A DNA stretch of 47,965 nt from Arthrobacter sp. Leaf141 (GCF_001424565.1 NZ_LMOL01000006.1:43438-91402); one strand, 5' to 3'; counted from the stretch's first letter, positions 24,928-33,132 are shown. Notes: generated from the letters alone by a model not told the origin. A program made the numbers and translations.

Positions 24928-26667
24928 TCACCCCCTTCTCGTGCTGGTGCCGGTGTGCACCACAGTTGACTGCGAGCGGAGATCTCCGCGCACAATGCCG
25001 TCCATGCCCGTCACCGCGGCCTGGAAGCCGTCAATGCGGGTGCTGGACTTCTTACGGTTCGGTTTCACGGGCCGGATGTTGTCCAGGTCATCGGTCTTGA
25101 CGTCTACGACGGACGCCATCCACTTCATGGCGGGGTTTCCGTCCCAGCCCATGGACTTGGACCGCCAGCGGCGCTCCATCTCCTTGGCCGCCGGAGAGAG
25201 CCCGTAGAACGTCTGGGCAACCGGCGTAATTTCGATGCCGCTCAGCTCGGCGTCGAGTTCCTGGACGAGCTGGCCGGCGAACATCCGGTCATAGGAGACG
25301 CGCTGCATGTCGAAGTACTCGCAATCGGTCTTCACCGATTCCTTGACCCGGGAGTAGTCGATGACGTCACCCTCGGTGGCGATCACGTAGCCGCGTTCGA
25401 TCCAGTCCTGCAGCGGGATGAGCAGCTGCTTCTGCAGGTCAATGACGCGCTCTTCCGGGACCCAGATTCTGGTGAAGAGATCCAGCTCGAAGCCGGGCCG
25501 GTTGGACTCCACCCAGACGGACCAGGCGGTGAGGTCGGAGGTGGCCGAGAGGTCAAGACCGCCCCATGCCCTGCGTCCCCGGACAGGGGCCCGTGTGGCG
25601 ATCCGCAGCGCGTTCCACTTGTCCATGTCCACCCAGCGCGTCTGAGACGGCGAGCGGCGGTTCAGGGACAGTTGCAGGAAGGCCGGCAGGGCGCTGGGGG
25701 AGTTCTGCGCCTTCAGCGCTTCACCGCGCATGTAGGTCAGAGTGGGGGACTTGCCCAGGCCCGGGTTCGCTTTGTACCAGGTGGCCTCAGCGAACGGGTC
25801 ATCATCTTCCCCGGCCGCCCAGATCACGCCGTAGAAGGACGGGTCCTTCAGGATGTCGTTGGCCAAGTTGCGGGTATAGGTGTGCTTTTCGTCGTACGGG
25901 GTGCCCTCTTCGGCCTCATCCGCGGTGGTGATGAAGACTATGAGCGGCTGATCCCGGGCGCCGACGCCGGTCTCAATGGCATCAATCAGCTTGCGCTGCA
26001 GGCGCAGCGTGTGGATCTCATCAATGGTCGCGCCGGACACGTTCAGGCCGTGCGCCGTCTCGGCCACGCGGGAGAGTACCCGGAGGATGCCCAGGGTCTT
26101 GGGAACGCGCACCAGGTCCGTCAGCGGCTCGATCCGCTTGCGGGCGGCCGGGGATGTCATGAGCATCTGCTTGGCGTCTTCGAACACGCGGCCGGCCTGT
26201 GTGGCGGAACCGGCAGCGTTGTAGACCTCGGCGCCCATCTCGCCGTCAGCGAGAAGGAGGACGCCGGAGATCCCGGAGGCGAAGGTGGACTTGCCGTTCT
26301 TACGCGGGATCTCGATCCAGACCTTGCGGATGACCCGCACAACCCGGTCAATCTCTTCGTCGTACCAAACCCAGCCGAAGACAGGGGCCATGACCCAGAC
26401 AACCTGCCATGGGTCCAGGCCTTCGCCCAGGCGGAGCCGTGTGCCCGCCCAGCGGCCTTTCGTGTGCTTGAAGGACCCCAAGGCCCGCAGAGCTTTCCGG
26501 GCGCGGTCTACGTCGAACCAGGCCCCGGGCTGCTGGCTCGCCTGGTTGGCCACAACCAGCGGTTCCTTGCCGGCGGCGTCCACAATCTGCTCGTGCGTCA
26601 TGCCGAGTTCGATCAGCGACTCATACGGCGCGGGCAGCCTGGAGGAATCGAAGCCGGCAAAGAACAT
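24928..26667 (-). CDS. terL: Terminase large subunit
   Basis: 579 aa. The ATPase domain has a Walker A-like IPRKNGKST at about 120-128 and a Walker B region GATIDEIHTL at about 212-221. The C-terminal nuclease domain contains WGGLDLSATSDLTA near 370 (first catalytic Asp of the RNase H-like fold) and further acidic residues. It packages DNA into the prohead and cuts it. GGGGG precedes the start. The small subunit lies two genes upstream. Confidence 0.95.
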   Translation of the reverse strand: MFFAGFDSSRLPAPYESLIELGMTHEQIVDAAGKEPLVVANQASQQPGAWFDVDRARKALRALGSFKHTKGRWAGTRLRLGEGLDPWQVVWVMAPVFGWVWYDEEIDRVVRVIRKVWIEIPRKNGKSTFASGISGVLLLADGEMGAEVYNAAGSATQAGRVFEDAKQMLMTSPAARKRIEPLTDLVRVPKTLGILRVLSRVAETAHGLNVSGATIDEIHTLRLQRKLIDAIETGVGARDQPLIVFITTADEAEEGTPYDEKHTYTRNLANDILKDPSFYGVIWAAGEDDDPFAEATWYKANPGLGKSPTLTYMRGEALKAQNSPSALPAFLQLSLNRRSPSQTRWVDMDKWNALRIATRAPVRGRRAWGGLDLSATSDLTAWSVWVESNRPGFELDLFTRIWVPEERVIDLQKQLLIPLQDWIERGYVIATEGDVIDYSRVKESVKTDCEYFDMQRVSYDRMFAGQLVQELDAELSGIEITPVAQTFYGLSPAAKEMERRWRSKSMGWDGNPAMKWMASVVDVKTDDLDNIRPVKPNRKKSSTRIDGFQAAVTGMDGIVRGDLRSQSTVVHTGTSTRRG

Positions 26668-26735
26668 CCCGACCCCCTTAGCGACGCAGGAACCGCCTCC
26701 CGGTCTGCATCAGGTGTCAGGTGAGTAGAAGGGGC

Positions 26736-27038
26736 TTAGATCCTCGGGGGCCAGGACCAGTGCCCCGGTTTGGGTGCCTCGCTGTACGGTACGTACTCGT
26801 CAAAGAACAGGCCGGATGGGTTCAGGACAGCGAGGGAAACGGAGCTGATGTACAGCTCTGCCTGCTCATCAGATGGGCGAGCCTCCTGCACGTGGCCTTC
26901 CCAGTCCTTTTCGCCGGCGGCATCACTCCAATGCACGCTGGTGATAATCGCAGCGCGCGGCTCGGAGCGGAAATGCCCGTCCTTGCTGCCTCGTGATTCG
27001 TAGTGGACGCTGCGGGCAATGCTTGGTTGCTGGCTCAT
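26736..27038 (-). CDS. Small protein between the terminase genes, unknown
   Basis: 100 aa with mixed beta character (SKDGHFRSEPRAAIITSV; then AELYISSVSLAVLNPSGLFF). It overlaps neither terminase gene but lies in the same run. Some actinophages carry a similar small conserved protein here; the role is unknown. Final residues are Pro/Trp-rich (HWSWPP). Confidence 0.7.
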   Translation of the reverse strand: MSQQPSIARSVHYESRGSKDGHFRSEPRAAIITSVHWSDAAGEKDWEGHVQEARPSDEQAELYISSVSLAVLNPSGLFFDEYVPYSEAPKPGHWSWPPRI

Positions 27039-27050
27039 GGTTCCTCAGTT

Positions 27051-27650
27051 TCAGTCGAAGGGGTCATCGTCTTCGCCGCCGTCTGGCCGCGAGGGAAGTC
27101 CGGTGCGGGCCGATGGAGACAGGCCAAGCTCCCGGATGTAGGTCTTGAGCTGGGTTCGGTATTGGCCGGCCACGGTTGTCATGGGGTTTTTGCACGGTCC
27201 CCGCTGGCCCATGACGATCAGGCCCTCTCGGGAAAGCTCGTGCTCGCACCACTCCAGGCGGGCCACGCAGATGCACATGTCCACCACAACGGAGTAGTCC
27301 GGGCTGCCCAGGCCGATGGACTGAAGTAGCACCGGAACGACGCGGGCCCACTCGGCGGCCGCCCTGCGCTTGACGAACCGGGTCCCGTTGATGGCCTGCC
27401 GGCGCAGCTCGTAATCGGTGAGCTGCTTCTCGTAGCGGTACTCGCGCTGGATGAAGTGCTCAATGGATTCGTCCTCGTCGCGGATCGGCTCCTTGGGCTT
27501 CCGCGGCGCTTTGGACTCGGGCAGCTCCTTGGACCAGTCCGGCTCCGGAAATTCGGCCGGCGGAACAGTCGCGGACTCAGGAATTGGGCGGTGTCCGGGG
27601 TTGCCTTCACGCACAATCGCGAGCGCCGGGCGGCCAACTGGACCTGACAT
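27051..27650 (-). CDS. terS: Terminase small subunit (P27-like)
   Basis: 199 aa. The N-terminus (GRPALAIVREGNPGHRPIPE) matches the P27 small terminase family start, and the helical core (INGTRFVKRRAAAEWARVVPVLL at about 87-109, ARLEWCEHEL at about 133-142) fits its helical bundle. It recognises the packaging site and loads the large subunit. Strong hairpins just upstream (27686-27758) may mark the cos/pac region. Confidence 0.85.
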   Translation of the reverse strand: MSGPVGRPALAIVREGNPGHRPIPESATVPPAEFPEPDWSKELPESKAPRKPKEPIRDEDESIEHFIQREYRYEKQLTDYELRRQAINGTRFVKRRAAAEWARVVPVLLQSIGLGSPDYSVVVDMCICVARLEWCEHELSREGLIVMGQRGPCKNPMTTVAGQYRTQLKTYIRELGLSPSARTGLPSRPDGGEDDDPFD

Positions 27651-27685
27651 TGGGGCACCCCCTGATCAAAAAGCTCTAACCTGCG

Positions 27686-27758
27686 GGGCAGGGACTTCCC
27701 CTGCCCGGTGGCTATTTGGAGGGGCCTCCAAGGGGGTGCCCCCACCCCCTTGGAGGCC
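27686..27758. other. Two strong inverted repeats, candidate cos/packaging region
   Basis: GGGCAGGG-ACTTC-CCCTGCCC at 27686-27706 and a perfect 16-bp repeat with a CCCC loop at 27723-27758 (GGCCTCCAAGGGGGTG and its complement). They fill the gap between the HNH nuclease and small terminase genes, where actinophages with an HNH gene beside the terminase usually carry their cohesive ends. No T-run follows, so plain termination is less likely. Confidence 0.5.
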
Positions 27759-27783
27759 GGAATGTAGGGGCGAATCGACCCTC

Positions 27784-28143
27784 TTATTGAGGTCGGTTCC
27801 ACCCTCCGGGCTGATGCCGGGCTGTTTCAGTTGAGTGGCACGGTTTGCAGAGTCCGCGGCCCCGTTTGGGATCGTCAGGGTTCAGGCCCAGCGTTATCAG
27901 TCCCTTTCGGGACAACGGGAAGTGGTCAGCTTCTTGAGACGGTCTCCGCATACACAAGACGCATATCGGGTCTCGTGCCAACACCTCTTCGCGGAAGAAC
28001 CTGTGTCCTGGGCTGGTGTATCCACGGTCTGCTGCGGATCCGCGGTGGAGGTCAGCGGCCCGCCTGTGTTCCTCGCACCTTCCGGAGCTGACCAGATTCG
28101 GACAACCAGGGGAAGGGCAAGGTTTCTTCAGGGCATGAGGCAC
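27784..28143 (-). CDS. HNH endonuclease of the packaging module
   Basis: 119 aa, GTG start with GGGAGG 6 bases upstream. The N-terminal Cys pairs (PCPSPGC, GRCEEH) and the core CVLCMRRPSQEADHF at about 62-76, then GLNPDD and CKPCH, form the HNH fold with zinc-binding Cys residues. Such nucleases assist terminase in cos cleavage in HK97-type phages. It is the first gene after the early operon. Confidence 0.9.
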   Translation of the reverse strand: MPHALKKPCPSPGCPNLVSSGRCEEHRRAADLHRGSAADRGYTSPGHRFFREEVLARDPICVLCMRRPSQEADHFPLSRKGLITLGLNPDDPKRGRGLCKPCHSTETARHQPGGWNRPQ

Positions 28144-28175
28144 ATGACGCCTCCCATCAACGCCGGGTACGACAA

Positions 28176-28204
28176 AGGCCCCGCCGGATAAACCGGCGAG
28201 GCCT
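28176..28204 (-). terminator. Terminator at the end of the early operon
   Basis: On the minus strand AGGCCTCGCCGG-TTTAT-CCGGCGGGGCCT forms a 12-bp stem with one G-U pair, then TTT. It stands 46 bases past the stop of the 28250-29011 gene and before the HNH gene. Late transcription must start after it or pass through it. Confidence 0.75.
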
Positions 28205-28210
28205 CGTGCA

Positions 28211-28235
28211 AGCTGTATCGGGGACAGCTATCCCC
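28211..28235. other. Mutually exclusive hairpins before the terminator
   Basis: AGCTGT-(7)-ACAGCT (28211-28229) and GGGGA-(6)-TCCCC (28220-28235) share bases, so only one can form at a time. They lie just upstream of the early terminator on the minus strand, a position suited to an antitermination or attenuation switch. No protein factor is identified. Confidence 0.4.
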
Positions 28236-28249
28236 TCGGATTTAGGGTA

Positions 28250-29011
28250 CTACATTCTTCGTCTCGCCCGCATCTCCTGTCTCACTGTCAACACGTCGCC
28301 AGGATAGTAGAGCCTTTGGGCCCTGATGTTGGTGGTAACGCGGTCTAGGACGTACGCCAGCTTGCCCAGTTGTACCCAGTTTTCGAAGTCCTTTGTCAGG
28401 ATCTGCACACGAGCACTGCGCTGTAGGTGTTCCCGCACTCCGCGTGGCGGCAGGGGGTTCCCTCGGGCTCTCTGCCGGAGACGATCCAACAGTTCATTGA
28501 CCTGGTGAACCGTGTTGCAGTCAGGGCATCTAACCGTTGCATCGTCCGGATGGGCAACAAGTGGACCATCACAGTGGAAGGACTCCTCATCTTCGGTCTC
28601 CAGCTCTGCGTCCTGGAGCACGCCGCACTTGCCGTAAACCCGCTTCTCTTCCGGGCCCCACACGAGATCCCGACCTGATGTGACCCACTCCCTTGCCATG
28701 TACAAAGTCTGGCCGGCCACGGTGTTCTCCATCGCCTCGGCATGGGCTGAAGTGGGCAGGCTGTGAAGGTGGGCTTTGAGCATGTAGGCATCGACGTTCA
28801 TGGCTGGCTTCGAGCTGGCTACGCCACCACCACCGCCAGCTCCGGGCGCACTGGTGACTGTCTGCCGGTAGATCACTGCGTCGATGCGTTCGAGGATGGG
28901 CGTCACGTCCTGCAGCAGATCGGCCAGCTCCACGATGCACACGGTGCACAGGTAGAGCGTGGTCAGCCGTTTGCACTCCTCGGCGGTGCAGAATCTGACT
29001 TCCTCTTTCAT
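28250..29011 (-). CDS. Zinc-ribbon protein of the early operon, unknown
   Basis: 253 aa. An N-terminal Cys pair with CTVC (about 22-25) is followed by a helical part, a Gly-rich GAGGGGG linker (about 57-63), a second half with CGVLQD and CPDCN (zinc ribbon, about 129-164), and a basic C-terminal region that includes a helix-turn-helix-like stretch (about 212-236, VQLGKLAYVLDRVTTNI). It could bind DNA. It overlaps the VRR-NUC stop by an ATGA and is the last gene before the early terminator. Confidence 0.7.
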   Translation of the reverse strand: MKEEVRFCTAEECKRLTTLYLCTVCIVELADLLQDVTPILERIDAVIYRQTVTSAPGAGGGGGVASSKPAMNVDAYMLKAHLHSLPTSAHAEAMENTVAGQTLYMAREWVTSGRDLVWGPEEKRVYGKCGVLQDAELETEDEESFHCDGPLVAHPDDATVRCPDCNTVHQVNELLDRLRQRARGNPLPPRGVREHLQRSARVQILTKDFENWVQLGKLAYVLDRVTTNIRAQRLYYPGDVLTVRQEMRARRRM

Positions 29012-29340
29012 GCCTGCCCTCTCAGGTCTCGCTCGATGTGCTTGTTGTGGAGATCCTCAGGACGCCAGACGCCTGCGTTGAGTCCAGCCGCTTGCATGGC
29101 AGCCAGGCACTTGACCTGGTCAGGACGGACCCGGCCCTTGCTTGTTTTGAGTTCCCGGAAGAGGACGATGCCGCGGGATGTGCTGATCAGGGTCAGGTCA
29201 GGGAACCCGGCTTGCATCCGCCGGCTATCTGGATTGTGGTAGATCATGTCGTAGCCCAGCACCTGGGCAAGGTCAGTGACCTGCTGTTGGAACTGCTCTT
29301 CACTGATGGGGTGATGCGATGAAAGTCCTTTGGTGGGCAT
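29008..29340 (-). CDS. VRR-NUC domain nuclease
   Basis: 110 aa, the size of stand-alone viral VRR-NUC proteins. The core is RRMQAGFPDLTLIS (PD motif, about 40-53) followed by VLFRELKTSKGRVRPDQ (ExK, about 59-75) and an Ala-rich helix plus WRP near the C-terminus. These residues form the PD-(D/E)xK site. VRR-NUC proteins cut branched or replicating DNA. It sits between an HNH gene and the zinc-ribbon protein. Confidence 0.9.
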   Translation of the reverse strand: MPTKGLSSHHPISEEQFQQQVTDLAQVLGYDMIYHNPDSRRMQAGFPDLTLISTSRGIVLFRELKTSKGRVRPDQVKCLAAMQAAGLNAGVWRPEDLHNKHIERDLRGQA

Positions 29341-29342
29341 GC

Positions 29343-30368
29343 TTAGATTCCCCCTCGCTTCCTGGGGCGCCTTCGTCTCTTAGCTCTGGAGTTCTGCTTA
29401 GGGGTTTCAGGGAGCTGGGCTCCCTTCCCTTCCCTGCCCGACCCAAGACCCGTCCCATGTCCCGCCCCGGCATATCCAGATCCGTCGGGCTTGTGGTCTG
29501 CCGGATCTGGCTGATCGGCGGTCAGACTTCTGCTGGGTTCCCTGTTGCCCGGGGTGCTGTCTGCGCTGCTTGCCTGGCCGGAGGGTGCTTCCGTTGCCTG
29601 GATACTTCCCGGAGCTGCCGTTGCTGGCTGCTCTACGGGGCGCTGCGCTGACGGCGTGCCGTCGGCTGGGGTGGCCTTCTTTTTCATAACCGGGTGCTTG
29701 CCGGTTGGTTGTACGTGGTGGCCGTGCTTGGCCAGCCATGTTGCTGTGGAGGGGGAGTAAAACGGGACCGCCGGGGCCGGCTGCAAGTCCAGTAGGTCAT
29801 CGTGGTTCTTTTTCCGGGAGTTGCATTCACCGCACGCGACTACCAAGGTGTCAACGGTGGCGTCCATGTCCCCGGCGATGACGTGGTCCATGGTGCCGGT
29901 GCGTGCATAGCCGCCGGCTCGGGCCGATTTCTTGTCACCGCCGAAGTACACAATCTTGAGGCAGTAACGGCAGGCGTCGCCGTCGCGCAGCCGGACCAGT
30001 GAGGTCATCTTCGTGTCGCGAGAATCCCTACGCTGCTGGTTCATCCATTCCTGCTCAGCTTTGGTGATCAGGTGTATGAAATCCGGGTCCTCGATGATCT
30101 TCCAGGATGGGGCTCCATCCGTTTCGAGCTGCTCCATCAGGCCGGTCTGCTCAGCGACTTCGAGCAGCCGTTCGTAGTTCGGGCCTCCCATCATCATGGC
30201 TACGCCAAATTCGATTACATAGTCAGTTCGGTGCGCAGCCGACTCGTACGCGCACCGGTGGATAAAGCCGAACATCTCGTTGACGCTGATCTCGCCCTTG
30301 CTGAAGTGCGGGACGTTGAGGGCCTTCGGAAACGTTGCGGCCTTGTCACTGCCCTTCAGCCAAGACAA
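29343..30368 (-). CDS. HNH nuclease with long disordered tail
   Basis: 341 aa, with a TTG start (AGGA at 7 bases) overlapping the previous gene by 23 bases. After an N-terminal helical domain (1-125), an HNH module appears: CRYC (about 138-141), TMDHVIAGD (His-Asp, about 163-171) and CGECNSRK (about 183-190). The last 110 residues are Pro/Ala/Ser-rich and end in a very basic RRRRPRKR stretch. It probably cuts DNA during replication or recombination. Confidence 0.8.
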   Translation of the reverse strand: MSWLKGSDKAATFPKALNVPHFSKGEISVNEMFGFIHRCAYESAAHRTDYVIEFGVAMMMGGPNYERLLEVAEQTGLMEQLETDGAPSWKIIEDPDFIHLITKAEQEWMNQQRRDSRDTKMTSLVRLRDGDACRYCLKIVYFGGDKKSARAGGYARTGTMDHVIAGDMDATVDTLVVACGECNSRKKNHDDLLDLQPAPAVPFYSPSTATWLAKHGHHVQPTGKHPVMKKKATPADGTPSAQRPVEQPATAAPGSIQATEAPSGQASSADSTPGNREPSRSLTADQPDPADHKPDGSGYAGAGHGTGLGSGREGKGAQLPETPKQNSRAKRRRRPRKRGGI

Positions 30369-30900
30369 TGGGTGATCCTACTTTCTCCGATGGATCGGCG
30401 AGCGCTGGGGTGTTCCTCTTCCACCAGCGGAGCCGGTAAGGAATGTGCCATTTGCATGCCGGGTCGTGGGTGGTCTTCTGTGGATCATTTATGCGGCCGG
30501 CGCGCATGACTGCGTGGTGTTCCCGATCGCAAGTGCATGGTTCGTCTGGTGGCAGCCAGTAGTCGACGGACGCAAGTAGCTCTTCGACGGACAATCCGCC
30601 GAGGTCGTCGCCGGGGAATGTGTTGGCGAGGTAGGGCCGATCAACGGTGAGGTCCCAACCGCCGGCTAGGCCGGACATCTCGCCCGCGTCGTAGATGGGT
30701 TGCCAGGTAAGTTCTTTGACGGCGTAACCGCGGGATTCGACAGCCTTGCGAATACGGCGTCTTGCCCGGGTTTCGGGCTGTCCCTGCGTCTGAATGTGCG
30801 GGGCGGCGGCTTCGAGGATCAGCCGGACTGTTTCCTTGTTGAGGTAACGACCCAGGGCCGCAAGTTCACCTGCTCGCAGGGCTTCGTCGCTGACGGTCAT
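30346..30900 (-). CDS. Early-operon protein, unknown
   Basis: 184 aa from the ATG at 30900, which overlaps the stop of the small zinc-ribbon gene (ATGA). The N-terminal 60 residues are helical and basic (RARRRIRKAVESRGY); the middle is acidic with GGLSVEELLASVDYW (about 92-106), and a CTCDREHH...CKWHIPYRLRWW segment (about 114-148) could bind metal. No family recognised. Confidence 0.7.
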   Translation of the reverse strand: MTVSDEALRAGELAALGRYLNKETVRLILEAAAPHIQTQGQPETRARRRIRKAVESRGYAVKELTWQPIYDAGEMSGLAGGWDLTVDRPYLANTFPGDDLGGLSVEELLASVDYWLPPDEPCTCDREHHAVMRAGRINDPQKTTHDPACKWHIPYRLRWWKRNTPALADPSEKVGSPIVLAEGQ

Positions 30901-31040
30901 GGCTGCTCCTGATTCGTGTAGTCGATGAAGCATGTGGTGGTGCAGAAGTCGAGTTTCGCGCCGTCATTCTCGGTGGACATGATTTTGGGCGTGCCCTCGA
31001 TAGCCTTTTCGCAGAAGTCGCAGACGAGTTTCTTGCTCAC
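30897..31040 (-). CDS. Tiny zinc-ribbon protein, 47 aa
   Basis: GTG start in a GTGA overlap with the upstream stop, ending in an ATGA overlap with the next gene. The sequence starts MSKKLVCDFCEKAIEG and has a second pair FCTTTCF near residue 35, so CxxC and CxxxC together could bind one zinc. It is shorter than usual gene-finding limits. Adjacent overlaps support real translation. Confidence 0.75.
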   Translation of the reverse strand: MSKKLVCDFCEKAIEGTPKIMSTENDGAKLDFCTTTCFIDYTNQEQP

Positions 31041-31516
31041 TGTTCGGGTCCTTCCGGGGCGAGTGCGGCGATAGTCGGGCAGGGCCAGTGGGTCTCGTCG
31101 TGGTAGTCGAGGCCGTCGTACTCACAGTCGCCTATGGCTTCAAGGACCGAATCCCCCGTGCAGCTTGTGCAAAGCGTCTTCATTACGATTTGCTCGCCGT
31201 CCTCGTCCTGCTTGAACGTCCTATTGGAGTCGTCGTACTCGAAAACTTCGACGGGCTGGTGCAGCTCCCGTACTTTGGCGATCTGCCCGGCCTGCGCTTC
31301 CGCCACGGACAGGAGGTAAGCGACGTCGGCGGGAGCGGCATCCTTGATGGCCTGGCAGGGCCAATCCTCGCCATCCTCGTTGCAGCAGTGCCGCTCGTAG
31401 TCCTCGGGCACTTCCTCGTCGCCACCCTCCGCGATGTCATCGGCGTATGCGATGTCCTTGTAATGAGCCGCCCACGTGCCCTTGATCGCGTCCAGGCGCG
31501 GGTCCGAGGCCGTCAC
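31037..31516 (-). CDS. Acidic Cys-containing early protein, unknown
   Basis: 159 aa from the GTG at 31516, in a GTGA overlap with the previous gene and with GGAGGCC just upstream. The protein is acidic. It has the Cys-containing segments HCCNEDGEDWPC (about 43-54) and CTSCTG (about 116-121), a Trp-Pro-Cys near the end, and no recognised fold. Confidence 0.7.
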   Translation of the reverse strand: MTASDPRLDAIKGTWAAHYKDIAYADDIAEGGDEEVPEDYERHCCNEDGEDWPCQAIKDAAPADVAYLLSVAEAQAGQIAKVRELHQPVEVFEYDDSNRTFKQDEDGEQIVMKTLCTSCTGDSVLEAIGDCEYDGLDYHDETHWPCPTIAALAPEGPEQ

Positions 31517-31740
31517 TTCCTGGCCTCCCACTTCTCCAGCACGTCGCCGCGCATGAACGTCTCAGTGACGGTCTTGACGAGCAGGGAAGGCTGATTATCC
31601 GACCAGGCCTGGCGGGCGTTCTCCTCAGCCGTCCTGCCGTCCGCACCTTCGAACTCTGCGCTTGCAGTCAAACCGTTCTCGTCAGGGGGGAGTTGGACTT
31701 CCCACTTGGTTACGGTCAGTACCTTTTTCTCCTCGGCCAT
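31513..31740 (-). CDS. Small early protein, unknown
   Basis: 75 aa from the ATG at 31740, preceded by GGAGAAA; longer frames upstream have no such site. Strands (KKVLTVTKWEVQLPPDENG) then a helix (RTAEENARQAWSDNQ) and a final strand pair suggest a small alpha/beta fold. Possible dimeric regulator; unknown. Confidence 0.65.
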   Translation of the reverse strand: MAEEKKVLTVTKWEVQLPPDENGLTASAEFEGADGRTAEENARQAWSDNQPSLLVKTVTETFMRGDVLEKWEARK

Positions 31741-31742
31741 GG

Positions 31743-31856
31743 TCAGATTTCTCCTTTTGATGCGGCGATCCACGAGATGGTTGAGCGCATGGACAGGGCG
31801 AGCAGGCCGGCCGTGGCCACGAGTGTGGCCAGGAGGGCGGTTTCGAGTTTGGTCAT
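31743..31856 (-). CDS. Tiny single-span membrane protein, 37 aa
   Basis: Starts in an ATGA overlap with the ASCH gene stop and ends 2 bases before the start of the next gene. One hydrophobic helix covers about residues 5-21 (ETALLATLVATAGLLAL), followed by a basic/polar tail with a second short hydrophobic stretch. Its size and position support a real small membrane peptide; its role is unknown. Confidence 0.6.
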   Translation of the reverse strand: MTKLETALLATLVATAGLLALSMRSTISWIAASKGEI

Positions 31857-32287
31857 CAGAATTTCCAGAGTCCTTGCTTGCCGGTTTCGGGGAAGGGGCA
31901 GGAGAGCGGGCGGGGATTGGTGAGTACCCAGTGGTATTGCCCTGGCAGCGCCCAGCCTGAGCACATAGTGGGGTGGTTGGCCTGGCAGTCCCGGGCGTGG
32001 TGGATGGATTGCAGGTCCGCAGTGCCCAGGATGTATCCCGGCCGGAATGCGGCATCCACGTTCGCTGCAGCAGCTACGGCGAGCGCGTGGGTGATGAGTC
32101 CGTCTGCGAGGTCGCGTTCGGTTGGTTCGGCTAGTCCGGCGTGGATGTAGAGGGGGCCTCGGTAGGAGGTGTGCCAGGAGCGGTTTTCGATGTCTTTGCC
32201 GCCGTTGATGATTGCCCAGGCCCACGGGTTGCGGATGGTCAGGGCGGTGTTGAGGAGGACGCGGCCGGCGTTTTCGGTGGGGGTCAC
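31856..32287 (-). CDS. ASCH-domain protein
   Basis: 143 aa with a GTG start in a GTGA overlap with the clamp gene. Residues 17-55 contain the ASCH signature: ALTIRNPWAWAIINGGKDIENR, then RGPLYIHAG. The C-terminal half has WVLTNPRPL and GKQGLW. ASCH proteins bind RNA or modified bases, and phage members are thought to regulate translation or deal with modified nucleotides. The exact ligand is unknown. Confidence 0.9.
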   Translation of the reverse strand: MTPTENAGRVLLNTALTIRNPWAWAIINGGKDIENRSWHTSYRGPLYIHAGLAEPTERDLADGLITHALAVAAAANVDAAFRPGYILGTADLQSIHHARDCQANHPTMCSGWALPGQYHWVLTNPRPLSCPFPETGKQGLWKF

Positions 32288-33129
32288 AGGTGGGGTTCCA
32301 CGATGTCCACGACGCGTTTGAATACCAGGTCGGTGATATCGCGGACTGAGCCGCCGCCGCCCGGTTTGAAGGTTACGGATTCGAGGGAGCTGGGCTTTTC
32401 CGGCTGTTCGGGTTTGGGGCGCGGGCCGGCGTGGGCGAGTTCGGGGAGGCGGTTCATCCAGCCGTCGCGCCAGTCGTCCAGTTCGGTGGCCACGGTTGAT
32501 CCATCTTCGGAGCGGATGGGCATCAGGAGACCGAGAAAGGACTCTCCGCAGCTGATGAGGATGCGTTTGGCATCTTCTGTCGGTTCGATGACCAGTGGTT
32601 CGCCGTAAGCCTGTGAGGCCGTTGCGAAAAGCCGGAGCAGGCGGCCAGCGGCCACGAGCCGTTCGGGCATAACGCGGTCTGAAAGGACCGCCTGGATAAG
32701 TAGCCGGCCGAAGTTCAGCGGGAATTCGTTGTCGTCCCCCTGGGGGATCTTGAATTCCTTGCCGGGGAAGAGCCCGGAGACGTCCAGGAACGTGATGGAG
32801 TCGGGGCGGACAGTGATGCGGAGAGTATCCCCGATCTCGTCCTCTGGCTGCTTGCCCTTGGCCTTGAAGATCTGCAGCAGCTCTTTGGCGACATCGGCCG
32901 ACAGGTTGAAAGCGTCGTCGTTGACGTCGCTAGTCAGCCCATCCGATTCCCAGATGGACGCGACAGCGTGGCCAAGGGTGACGGTGTTGCTGGCGGTGAC
33001 GTGCAGCATCCCGTCCGTGGCCGTGAAGTGCACGACGGCGAGCGCGGTGCTGAGTTTGGGGTCGCAGGCGTGTGGGGTGACTGCCATGAGTGCTTGGCGG
33101 AGGTCGAGGGTGTTGACGTGGAGGATCAT
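32284..33129 (-). CDS. Sliding-clamp-like DNA processivity protein
   Basis: 281 aa, shorter than cellular beta clamps (~375). It shows repeated clamp-type domains: LRQALMAVTPHA and ATDGMLHVTASNTVTLGHA (about 10-55); SADVAKELLQIFKAK then RITVRPDSITFLDVSG and KIPQGDDNEFP (about 77-137); and ILISCGESFLGLLMPIRSEDG (about 190-210), like the closing clamp motif. The C-terminal 70 residues are an added disordered plus helical tail. It would encircle DNA and recruit polymerase or other partners. No phage polymerase is seen, so it may redirect host DNA polymerase III. Confidence 0.75.
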   Translation of the reverse strand: MILHVNTLDLRQALMAVTPHACDPKLSTALAVVHFTATDGMLHVTASNTVTLGHAVASIWESDGLTSDVNDDAFNLSADVAKELLQIFKAKGKQPEDEIGDTLRITVRPDSITFLDVSGLFPGKEFKIPQGDDNEFPLNFGRLLIQAVLSDRVMPERLVAAGRLLRLFATASQAYGEPLVIEPTEDAKRILISCGESFLGLLMPIRSEDGSTVATELDDWRDGWMNRLPELAHAGPRPKPEQPEKPSSLESVTFKPGGGGSVRDITDLVFKRVVDIVEPHL

Positions 33130-33132
33130 GGG

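Noticed and set aside
25672..26724. A 350-codon plus-strand frame
   Set aside because: It is antisense to the large terminase, whose Walker A motif and family features are clear.
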